From NCBI RefSeq assembly GCF_937891315.1, contig NZ_CALAGI010000019.1, forward strand, positions 1-6,672: a stretch of DNA of 6,672 nucleotides. The letters are read 5' to 3'. The notes beneath the pieces are model-generated. The model did no database searches, had not been told where the DNA came from, and saw only the letters and a program-made list of their open reading frames with translations. Below, one piece after another: positions 1 through 5,711 of this stretch. Made by a program: the position numbers and the translations under genes. Source of the DNA: an uncultured Amaricoccus sp. (GTDB taxonomy: Bacteria; Pseudomonadota; Alphaproteobacteria; Rhodobacterales; Rhodobacteraceae). Within the stretch, counting starts at the first letter, position 1. Each line of letters starts with the position of its first letter.

Positions 1-491
1 AGCGCGGCCGGGAAGCCGTGCTCGGCGGCGATCTTCGGTCCCCACGCGATCGCCGTGCCGTGCCCACCGACGAGCGACATCGACCCCGCGACGACGCCCG
101 CCGCCTTCGGCATCCCGAGCAGGACCGCCCCGACGGTGCCGACCGTGTCCTGCAGGAAGACGAAGGCGACCGTCACGAGGCAAAGCACGCCGAGAACGCG
201 GCCGCCGGCGGCGAGATCGGCAAGCCTCGCGTTTACACCGACCGTGGCGAAGAAGATGACGAGCAGCTTGTCGCGCGTCGTCATGTCGAAGCCGATGTCG
301 GTGCGAAACAGAATGTGCACGGCCCAGACGACGAGCGCGGCGACGAAACCGCCGGTGACCGGCTCGGGAATGCTGTAGCGCCTGAGGAACTCGACGCGCT
401 GGGTGATCAGCACGCCGACGAAGAAGACGACGATCCCGATCGTGAGCGCGAGGAAGTCTGGTGCGATCAGCTCTCGTGCCTCGGTCTGCAT
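1..491 (-). CDS. gltS: Sodium/glutamate symporter GltS, N-terminal part (cut by window edge)
   Basis: This is the N-terminal 163 codons of a secondary transporter that brings glutamate into the cytoplasm with sodium. The reading frame stays open to the left edge, so the C-terminal part lies outside; E. coli GltS is about 400 residues, so roughly 40% is visible. Family signatures are clear: a first membrane helix at about residues 13-30, the stretch RRYSIPEPVTGG (37-48), an FFATVGVNARLADL block (80-93), and the GGHGTAIAW motif (142-150), which matches the SGGHGTGAAW element of GltS. The start is the ATG at 489-491, preceded by a purine-rich AGGGGAG ten bases upstream. It is transcribed divergently from the TPR gene at 652. 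Family assignment is from remembered sequence similarity; glutamate as the substrate is inferred from the family. It appears intact as far as it can be seen. Confidence 0.9.
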   Translation of the reverse strand, partial: MQTEARELIAPDFLALTIGIVVFFVGVLITQRVEFLRRYSIPEPVTGGFVAALVVWAVHILFRTDIGFDMTTRDKLLVIFFATVGVNARLADLAAGGRVLGVLCLVTVAFVFLQDTVGTVGAVLLGMPKAAGVVAGSMSLVGGHGTAIAWGPKIAAEHGFPAA

Positions 492-651
492 GGCTGCGAC
501 ACTCCCCTCTTTCGATGCGGCGAAGCAGGCTCGGCAAGCGTGGACTTCGGGCTAAGTACGTTACTGTCTACTACGTACGCGCTCCAGGTTTCGGAGGTCC
601 GACAGCTGTGGCAGAATCAGGGCGGCACTAATCGGGATATGGCAGCGCATC
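492..651. promoter_or_regulatory. Divergent intergenic region between gltS and the TPR gene
   Basis: This 160-base gap separates two divergent starts, so promoters for both genes should lie here. It contains a short AT-richer stretch around 551-576 and a GAATC (GANTC-type) site at 614-618. I cannot assign convincing -35/-10 pairs on either strand. The most ordered element is the inverted repeat at 556-578, listed separately. Confidence 0.5.
556..578. repeat. Inverted repeat GTACGT-N11-ACGTAC, candidate operator
   Basis: Two six-base arms, GTACGT (556-561) and ACGTAC (573-578), are exact reverse complements separated by 11 bases. The centre-to-centre distance is 17 bases, wider than one helical turn. 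The pair sits mid-way between the divergent gltS and TPR starts, where a shared regulator might bind. Each arm is close to palindromic itself (ACGT core), which lowers its significance. No cognate regulator is visible in the window. Operator function is inference. Confidence 0.3.
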
Positions 652-2241
652 ATGGTGCGGGAGGAGCAGGCGGTTGCGACCGACGCCGTCCGGGCGGAAC
701 TGGCCCGTATCCTCGCGTCGCCGCGTTTCGACGCCAGCGACCGCAACCGCCACTTCCTCGCCCATGTCGTCGAAGAGGCCCTCACCGGGCGGACCGATCG
801 CATCAAGGCCTACACCATCGCCACCGAGGTCTTCGGGCGCGATCCGAAGTTCGACCCGCAGCTCGACTCGATCGTGCGCATCGAGGCGGGACGGCTCCGG
901 CGGTGTCTCGAACGCTACTATCTGACCGACGGCCGGACCAGCCGTCTGCGCATCGACGTCCCCCGCGGCGGCTACGCCCCGGTCTTCGCGACGGTCGAGC
1001 CGGTCGCTCTCCCCCATTCCTTGACGAGCTCTCCCCGGGTGCTGGTGACGGCCTTCGAGGAGGAGGGCGACCAGTCGGCCTTCCCGAGCTTCACCCGCGG
1101 CTTCACCCGCTCGCTGATCATCGCGCTGACCCGCTTCACCGGACTGTGCGTCTTCGGCGTCGAGACCGCGCTCCGCCTGCCCTCCGAGATCGACGCGGAA
1201 CGGCCGCGGATCGACCTCGCCCCCGACTACCTCGTGACCGGGCAGACGTCGCTCGGGCCGGGGCGCTTCGAGGTCGACGTGCTGCTCATCGAGGCGGGGA
1301 CCGGCCGCGCCGTCTGGGCCGAGACCTTCGCGCGCGAGCTTGATCCCGGCGAGATCATCGACCTGCGCAACGACGTGGCGAACCGGGTGGCGCGGGCGCT
1401 GGCGCAGCCCTACGGCGCGATCCAGAGCGACCGGGCGCGCGACGCCGACGGGCAGGCGCCGGAGCTGCTCGGCAGCTACGCGGCGGTGCTGCTGTTCTAT
1501 GCCTACTGGCGCACCTTCGACCGCGAGATCGTCGAGGCGGTGCGGGTCGGGCTGGAGCGCGCCGTGGCGCAGGAACCCGACTATGCCGAGGCGCAGGCCT
1601 GTCTGTCGCTCGTCTATGTCAACGCCCATCGCTTTCGCCATGCGATAGGCGAGGGCGAGCCGGACCCGCGGGGGCGGGCATTGGCGCTCGCCTCCCGCGC
1701 GGTGGAGCTGGCGCCGAACTCGAGCTGGGCGCGCTATGCGCTCGGGCTCGCGCACTGGTTCAACGGCGACGCGGCGACGGGGTTGAGCGCGCTGGAGGCC
1801 GGCCGCGCGCTCAACCCGAACGACACGACGATCCTCGCCGACCTCGGCCAGCGCTACGCCATGCTGGCACGCTGGGACGAGGCGGTGCCGATGCTGGAGG
1901 AGTCCTACGCCACCAATCCGGCGCAGCCGGGATCCTACCGCATCGGCCTCTATCTCTACCACTTCGCCCACGACCGCTTCTCGGAAGCCCTGGCCGAGGC
2001 CCGGCGGGTGGACGCGCCCCAGGTCCTCTATGGCCATGTCGCGGTGGCGACGGCCGCCGCCGCCCTCGGGTTGGATGACGAGGCCGCCGACGCGGTGGCC
2101 GCGATCCGCGGCCTCGATCCCGACTACGGCGCCAAGGTCGCCGCCGATCTCGCGGGACGCCACGTCGCGCCCGAGCTCGTGGGGCTGATCGCCTGCTGGC
2201 TCCGCAAGGCCGGCCTCGCCGTGCCTTCCGGCGCGGCGTGA
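652..2241 (+). CDS. TolB-like / tetratricopeptide repeat protein with conserved N-terminal domain
   Basis: A 529-residue protein, probably cytoplasmic: I see no signal peptide or membrane helix. Residues about 11-112 form a compact domain with the signatures IKAYTIATEVFGRDPKFDP (51-69), LDSIVRIEAGRLRRCLERYY (71-90) and IDVPRGGYAPVF (101-112). This N-terminal module is known to me from alphaproteobacterial and acidobacterial proteins that carry TolB-like and TPR parts, some annotated as adenylate cyclase-like. Residues about 127-258 resemble the TolB/FlgO-like domain of those proteins (PRVLVTAF, DYLVTGQTS, AVWAETFARELD, then a helix DLRNDVANRVARAL). Residues about 275-495 are TPR-like helical repeats, for example 339-394 and 395-428. 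No nucleotide cyclase, kinase or receiver domain is present, so a scaffold or sensor role is inference. The ATG at 652 is the first start in frame; no strong ribosome-binding site precedes it. GTG at 655 is the alternative. The exact role is unknown. Confidence 0.85.
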   Translation: MVREEQAVATDAVRAELARILASPRFDASDRNRHFLAHVVEEALTGRTDRIKAYTIATEVFGRDPKFDPQLDSIVRIEAGRLRRCLERYYLTDGRTSRLRIDVPRGGYAPVFATVEPVALPHSLTSSPRVLVTAFEEEGDQSAFPSFTRGFTRSLIIALTRFTGLCVFGVETALRLPSEIDAERPRIDLAPDYLVTGQTSLGPGRFEVDVLLIEAGTGRAVWAETFARELDPGEIIDLRNDVANRVARALAQPYGAIQSDRARDADGQAPELLGSYAAVLLFYAYWRTFDREIVEAVRVGLERAVAQEPDYAEAQACLSLVYVNAHRFRHAIGEGEPDPRGRALALASRAVELAPNSSWARYALGLAHWFNGDAATGLSALEAGRALNPNDTTILADLGQRYAMLARWDEAVPMLEESYATNPAQPGSYRIGLYLYHFAHDRFSEALAEARRVDAPQVLYGHVAVATAAAALGLDDEAADAVAAIRGLDPDYGAKVAADLAGRHVAPELVGLIACWLRKAGLAVPSGAA

Positions 2242-2252
2242 GGCGAGCCGGC

Positions 2253-2342
2253 ATGCGCCTTCCCGGCATCACGGGCAAGCGGATCGAGGCCCGCGCCACC
2301 GACTTCGTCGCGCGCCTCGCCTTCCTCGGCCTCTTCGCCTGA
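2253..2342 (+). pseudogene. Broken gene start, resembling the N-terminus of an AI-2E family transporter
   Basis: A 29-codon frame begins 11 bases after the TPR stop and ends at TGA (2340-2342). It has a good ribosome-binding site: GAGG at 2240-2243 overlaps the TPR stop and lies nine bases before the ATG. The peptide has a short basic/polar leader followed by an amphipathic-to-hydrophobic stretch (RATDFVARLAFLGLFA). That pattern resembles, from memory, the start of AI-2E (PerM-type) transporters, where an aromatic residue and the rest of the first membrane helix would follow. After the stop no frame continues as a membrane protein, so this looks like the remaining 5' end of a gene once co-transcribed with the TPR gene. 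The similarity is short and unverified; a small translated peptide or chance frame is also possible. Confidence 0.3.
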
Positions 2343-2416
2343 GTGTCGTTCGCATCGAGAGGTGCGACTACGACAAGAACGGCCGGTTCACCAAGACCGG
2401 GGGCTTTGCGTCTTGA
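2342..2416 (+). other. Short gene-like frame, possible C-terminal remnant of an unknown gene
   Basis: The frame from 2342 to the TGA at 2414-2416 reads as 24 residues with ordinary protein composition, including RIERCDYDKNGRFTKTGGFA, unlike the Arg/Pro/Ala-rich shadow frames around it. It has no start codon of its own and abuts the broken frame at 2253. It could be the tail of a gene whose front was lost when the junction formed. I do not recognise the family. It may also be chance. Confidence 0.15.
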
Positions 2417-2540
2417 GCGTCTACCAGGTCATGCATCGCGTCGTCGGACCGCCGCCGTCGTCGTGGCGCTCCCGTGATGAACCTGACCCACAGCGCATCC
2501 TTCCATTCAGGTGAAAAGACCGCGCCATCAAAGCCCGGGA
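2417..2540. other. Non-coding interval between decayed sequence and antiporter terminator
   Basis: No frame here looks like a gene on either strand. Open frames that cross it (minus strand, running into the antiporter) are Arg/Pro/Ala-rich extensions of shadow frames. I see no RNA gene, repeat or recognisable regulatory site. Base composition is slightly less GC-rich around 2490-2550 than in the neighbouring genes. Confidence 0.4.
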
Positions 2541-2573
2541 CCAGACACAATCCGGCGACGCCGTGGCGCCGGA
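2541..2573 (-). terminator. Probable intrinsic terminator of the antiporter gene
   Basis: The arms TCCGGCG (2551-2557) and CGCCGGA (2567-2573) are exact reverse complements around a nine-base loop, giving a seven-pair GC-rich stem. Read on the minus strand, the hairpin starts about 25 bases after the antiporter stop and is followed by TTGTGTCTGG, a modest T-rich tract. Position and orientation fit termination of the 2598-4247 gene. The T tract is imperfect, so efficiency is uncertain. Confidence 0.5.
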
Positions 2574-2597
2574 CATGCGAATGACGGCCGAGCGCGA

Positions 2598-4247
2598 TCA
2601 GTGCCCGATAGCGGCGGCGAGGCGGGTCTCCGCGTGGTCGATCTCGGCGACGAGCCGGCGGACGAGGTCGTCGGGCACCTTGCCCTCGCGGCCGAGCCGG
2701 AAGTAGGTCTCGCGCTCGGCCCGGAGCGCGGCGAGGCGCAACTCGCGCTCGATCGCATGCGCCCGGCGCAGCTCCTCGGCCTCCTGGCCGGTCTTCTGGA
2801 TACCCTCGATCCGCCGGCGATAGTCGGCCGAGACGCGCGCCGCCGCCTCCAGCCAGGTCACGCTCCCCTGGGTGATCTCGTGCTCGTCGTGCTGGACGCG
2901 CTCGACGGCGTCCATCGCGGCGAGCGCCGCCGCGTGGCGGGCGCGCCGCTCGACGCGCTGGCGACCTTCCTCGGGAGGCAGCGCCAGCCCCTTCAGCAGC
3001 AACGGCAGGAAGACACCGGCCAGGGTGATCGACAGGATCACCACGCCGGCGGCGATGAAGATCGCGAGGTCGCGTCCCGGGAAGGGCGCGCCGTCGACGA
3101 GGAACGGCAGCGTCATGATGCCGGCGAGCGTGATCGAGCCGCGCGCCCCGGCGAAGGAGGTGGCGAGCAGCAGCCGCGACCCGAGCGCCGGCGCGGGCTC
3201 GCCCGCCCGGCGGCGGCGGAACAGGGTGAAGCGGAACGAAACCCAGACCCAGGTGAAGCGGAGCGCGATCATCGCCAGGGTGACGACGAGGATATAGGCG
3301 ATCAGCATGGCGGGCTCGGCGGTTCCGGCCTCGCGCATCGCCCCGGCGGCGCTGGCGCCGACCATCGGCAGCTGCTCGCCGAGCAGTACGAACATCGCGC
3401 CGTTGAGCCCGAACTGCACCATGTCCCAGACGGCCGCCCGGCGCACGCGGGTCTCGGGCAGCGCCCGGCCGCTCTGCTCGAGGTAGCTCATGGTGATGCC
3501 GGCGGCGACGGCGGCGAGGATGCCCGAGGCGTGCAGGTGCTCGGCGGCGAGATAGGCGGCGAAGGGCATGAGGAGGCCGATCAGCACCTTCGATCCCGGC
3601 TCCTCGCCGAGCCGGCGGGCGATCAGGTCCTGGCATACCTGGATGAGCAAGATGGTCCCGACGCCGATGGTGATCCCGCCGAGCGCGAGCCAGAGGAAAT
3701 TCATCGCGGCGGCCGCGGCCGAGAAGCTCCCGGTGATCACCGCCGCGACGGCGAAGCGCATGCAGACGAGGCCGGTGGCGTCGTTGAGGAGCGATTCACC
3801 CTCGAGGATGTGCACCAGGCGCCGCGGCAGCGGCGTCCGCTTGGTGATGGCGGCGACGGCGACCGGATCGGTCGGCGAGAGCGCCGCGGCGAGGGCGAAG
3901 GCCACGGCCAGCGGCATCGCGGGGATCATCCAGTGGACGAGATAGCCGATGCCGATGACGCTGAAGACCACGAGGCCGAGGGCCAGCTCGACGATGGTCC
4001 CGGAGTCCTTGAAGAGACCGTCCTTCGGGATGCGCCAGCCATCGAGAAACAGGAGCGGCGGCAGGAAGAACAGGAAGAAGACGTGCGGCTCGAGGCCGAG
4101 CCCCTCGTGGGTGAAGACCGAGACCAGCACGCCGAGGAGGATCTGGATGAGCGGCAGCGGCACCGGGACCGGCAGCGCGCGTCCGACCCAGCCGCTGACG
4201 ACGACGGCGAGCATCAGCAGCAGCGATCCTGTCACCAGATGTTCCAA
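2598..4247 (-). CDS. CPA1-family Na+/H+ antiporter, YjcE-like
   Basis: A 549-residue inner-membrane cation/proton antiporter, expected to exchange Na+ (or K+) for H+ in pH and salt homeostasis. About the first 420 residues are rows of hydrophobic helices; residues about 421-549 are a charged, helical cytoplasmic tail. Family motifs are present: FFLPPLLFLDGW (60-71), ALSPTDPVAV (122-131) with D127, EGESLLNDATGLV (149-161) with the N155-D156 pair, and SFAGARGSITLAG (364-376) with R369. Length and order match E. coli YjcE (also about 549 residues), including the ends MEHLV/MEIFF and the LRLAALRAERE tail segment. The start is TTG at 4245-4247, supported by this alignment and by GGGAGAAGG just upstream (GGAG eight bases from TTG). 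It is the last gene of a minus-strand run but is separated by 276 bases from the DUF1194 gene, so it probably has its own promoter. Ion preference cannot be read from the sequence. Confidence 0.93.
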   Translation of the reverse strand: MEHLVTGSLLLMLAVVVSGWVGRALPVPVPLPLIQILLGVLVSVFTHEGLGLEPHVFFLFFLPPLLFLDGWRIPKDGLFKDSGTIVELALGLVVFSVIGIGYLVHWMIPAMPLAVAFALAAALSPTDPVAVAAITKRTPLPRRLVHILEGESLLNDATGLVCMRFAVAAVITGSFSAAAAAMNFLWLALGGITIGVGTILLIQVCQDLIARRLGEEPGSKVLIGLLMPFAAYLAAEHLHASGILAAVAAGITMSYLEQSGRALPETRVRRAAVWDMVQFGLNGAMFVLLGEQLPMVGASAAGAMREAGTAEPAMLIAYILVVTLAMIALRFTWVWVSFRFTLFRRRRAGEPAPALGSRLLLATSFAGARGSITLAGIMTLPFLVDGAPFPGRDLAIFIAAGVVILSITLAGVFLPLLLKGLALPPEEGRQRVERRARHAAALAAMDAVERVQHDEHEITQGSVTWLEAAARVSADYRRRIEGIQKTGQEAEELRRAHAIERELRLAALRAERETYFRLGREGKVPDDLVRRLVAEIDHAETRLAAAIGH

Positions 4248-4523
4248 CGAGCCTTCTCCCTAGCCGCCGATTTGGCCCAAGTGTTGGTTCAAACGGACGA
4301 AAATGAAAGCCTGCATCGGCGAGGCGGGCCCTGCGTCACCCAGCCCCCGCGGACTGGAACGAGCGGGAGTGTCACCGCCGCCTCGACCACCATCGGCTCC
4401 GCACCGCGGCATCGACGCGGTGGAGAACCCGGAGGAGCCGTGGCCGAACGTGGTCAGCGCCGATCCGCTCAGCGCCACGCGCGACAGGCGGCATCCCGTC
4501 AACGGCGGCCCGACACCCGGCGC
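4248..4523. other. 276-base gap between DUF1194 and antiporter genes
   Basis: Both flanking genes lie on the minus strand, so this gap should hold the end of the DUF1194 transcript and the antiporter promoter. The ribosome-binding site of the antiporter (minus-strand GGGAGAAGG, 4252-4260) is clear. A TTGAAC hexamer on the minus strand (4288-4293) could be a -35 element, but no good -10 follows. An 80-codon TTG-started frame (4260-4502, minus) is low-complexity Gly/Ser/Arg-rich, lacks a ribosome-binding site I can defend, and ends inside the antiporter leader; I do not call it a gene. No clean terminator hairpin is seen. Confidence 0.45.
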
Positions 4524-5207
4524 CTACCGCCCGGCGAAGCGACCGGGTTGGAGTTCGCGCTCCAGCTTGCGGCGCATCGCCTGCTCGAAATCGGAATAGT
4601 CCGTCGCCGCCTCGACGAAGGCGCCGGGGCCGTGGATGACGAACCGCTGGTAGTAGCGGGCCAGCGCCTCGCGGCTCGAGCCGATGACGAGGCCGTTCAC
4701 CGTCACCCGGTCGAACGGAAATCGCGCCAGCGCCTCGGACGGCGAGATGCCGTCGTTGCTGGTGCCGTCGCCCGAGATGTCGAGCTTGTGCTCGACGCAA
4801 TCCGGCGCGTCGGCCAGCGCCAGCGCGCCGAAGGCCATCGCCTCGCCGAGCGCGGTGGGGAAATTGCTGAAACCCCGGCCGCTGGCGAGGAGCCGGCCGG
4901 CCACCCGCGCCAGATCGGCCTCGCCGAGGATCGGCACCCAGTCCTGACGCACCACCTGCTGGCCGCGGCCGCTCCATTCATAGACCTGCAGCGTCACCGT
5001 CCGGCCGGGCTCGCCGAGAAAGGCCGCCACCACTTCCGGCGCCACCAGCGCGCGGGCCAGCCCTTCGGTCTGCAACCGGTATTCCGCCGCGTCGACCGAG
5101 GAGGAGACGTCGAGCCCGAGCGACAGGGCGATCCGGCAATCCTGCGCCGCCGCCGCGCCCGCCAGCGGACCGCCGAGCGCCAGCGCGAGGCCGAGAAGCG
5201 CGCGCAC
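4524..5207 (-). CDS. Exported DUF1194 / von Willebrand factor A-type protein
   Basis: A 227-residue protein with a likely Sec signal peptide (residues 1-21, MRALLGLALALGGPLAGAAAA) and cleavage before QDC. The mature part is a VWA fold of the DUF1194 type: LDVSSSVD (32-39) supplies the D-x-S-x-S half of the metal site (D33, S35, S37), T118 in FSNFPTALGEA the middle residue, and DISGDG (143-148) the last acidic residue. Two cysteines, C24 and C137, could form a disulfide in the periplasm. The MIDAS residues suggest metal-dependent protein binding; the partner is unknown. The GTG start (5205-5207) shares its G with the TAG stop of the glyoxalase gene, so translation is probably coupled and both are one operon. 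A longer frame reaches back to 5570, but that part is the glyoxalase gene read out of frame. The family is recognised from memory and has no established function. Confidence 0.85.
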   Translation of the reverse strand: MRALLGLALALGGPLAGAAAAQDCRIALSLGLDVSSSVDAAEYRLQTEGLARALVAPEVVAAFLGEPGRTVTLQVYEWSGRGQQVVRQDWVPILGEADLARVAGRLLASGRGFSNFPTALGEAMAFGALALADAPDCVEHKLDISGDGTSNDGISPSEALARFPFDRVTVNGLVIGSSREALARYYQRFVIHGPGAFVEAATDYSDFEQAMRRKLERELQPGRFAGR

Positions 5208-5635
5208 TACCAGGAGCCGGTGTTGCCCATGCTGACCCAGGGTTCCGCCGCCGGCAGGGCCGGCCCCATCTGCAGGAGCTCGACCGAAATCCCGTCCGGG
5301 CTCTTCACGAAGGCCATGCGCCCGTCGCGCGGCGGGCGGTTGATCGTCACCCCGGCCGCCTGGAGCCGGGCGCACATCTCGTAGATATTCTCCACCGCGT
5401 AGGCGAGATGGCCGAAGTTGCGCGCGCTGGCGCCGTCCACCTTCTCGTCCCAGTTGTAGGTGAGCTCGAGGTCGGCGCCGCCCTCGCCCGGCGCGGTCAG
5501 GAAGACGAGGGTATAGCGGCCCTGCGCGTTCTCGGTCCGCCGGGTCTCCGTGAGGCCGAGCAGGGCGCAATAGAAGGCCTTGGACGCCTCGATGTCACTG
5601 ACCCGCACCATGGTATGCAGATAATTTATCTTCAT
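5207..5635 (-). CDS. gloA: Glyoxalase I (lactoylglutathione lyase), VOC superfamily
   Basis: A 142-residue cytoplasmic enzyme expected to isomerise the methylglyoxal-glutathione hemithioacetal to S-lactoylglutathione. It is a single VOC unit of two babbb modules. The four metal ligands seen in E. coli GloA have counterparts here: H7 (LHTMVRV), E57 (LELTYNW), H76 (FGHLAYAV) and E119 (GISVELLQM). The YFCA/FY..LLG segment (21-27) and LELTYNWD (56-63) are typical of bacterial GloA. A tail of about 20 residues, ending EPWVSMGNTGSW, extends past the E. coli enzyme; I recall similar tails in alphaproteobacterial members. The ATG at 5633-5635 has GGGAGG six bases upstream. The downstream DUF1194 gene overlaps its stop by one base. 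It is divergent from thyX across 76 bases. Other VOC enzymes bind different substrates, but the intact ligand set and LTYNW motif favour glyoxalase I. Confidence 0.85.
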   Translation of the reverse strand: MKINYLHTMVRVSDIEASKAFYCALLGLTETRRTENAQGRYTLVFLTAPGEGGADLELTYNWDEKVDGASARNFGHLAYAVENIYEMCARLQAAGVTINRPPRDGRMAFVKSPDGISVELLQMGPALPAAEPWVSMGNTGSW

Positions 5636-5711
5636 CTGGGGCCTCCCCTGGTCTTATATGCTATATCTGGTTCCAACGAATCCGCCGACGGGTCGCCCGA
5701 GAGGTTAACAT
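5636..5711. promoter_or_regulatory. Divergent promoter region between gloA-like operon and thyX
   Basis: These 76 bases lie between two divergent starts and must drive both transcripts. An AT-rich patch at 5653-5668 (TTATATGCTATAT) stands out against GC-rich surroundings and can supply -10-like hexamers on both strands: TATAAG or TATAGC on the minus strand, with TTGGAA (5670-5675) upstream at short spacing. A GAATC site (5678-5682) is present, the GANTC motif methylated by CcrM in many alphaproteobacteria. The thyX ribosome-binding site GAGAGG (5699-5704) is at the right end. Exact promoter positions are not decided by sequence. Confidence 0.5.

Noticed and set aside
18..1343. A 441-codon plus-strand frame across gltS, the promoter gap and the TPR start
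   Set aside because: It is antisense to the well-recognised GltS frame and then out of frame with the TPR gene; it crosses the divergent promoter region, which no real gene would.
628..2163. A 511-codon minus-strand frame opposite the TPR gene
   Set aside because: Composition is Arg/Gly/Val/Glu-rich without motifs, and the plus-strand frame has recognisable domains. It is a GC-bias shadow.
2368..3636. A 422-codon minus-strand frame extending past the antiporter stop
   Set aside because: It is the antiporter sequence read in another frame (Arg/Pro/Ala-rich). The extension to 2368 has no supporting motif.
4260..4502. An 80-codon minus-strand frame in the gap before the antiporter
   Set aside because: Low-complexity Gly/Ser/Arg content, TTG start without a ribosome-binding site, and it ends inside the antiporter leader sequence.
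4548..4563. Hairpin TGGAG-N6-CTCCA near the end of the DUF1194 gene
   Set aside because: It lies within the coding region (the LERELQP codons), has only five pairs and no T tract, so it is not a terminator.
2511..5384. A 957-codon open frame on the plus strand spanning three minus-strand genes
   Set aside because: It is antisense to the antiporter, DUF1194 and glyoxalase genes, all of which have clear family motifs. Its translation is a monotonous Arg/Glu/Asp/Gly/Ala mix with no domain, as expected when a GC-rich third position suppresses stops in the opposite frame.
5208..5570. N-terminal extension of the DUF1194 frame over the glyoxalase gene
   Set aside because: The extended part is the glyoxalase coding sequence out of frame. 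The GTG at 5207 is followed at once by a classic signal peptide, which fixes the start.
5689..5699. Small hairpin CGGG-TCG-CCCG just before the thyX ribosome-binding site
   Set aside because: Only four pairs with a three-base loop; too small to claim as a regulatory RNA structure without conservation.
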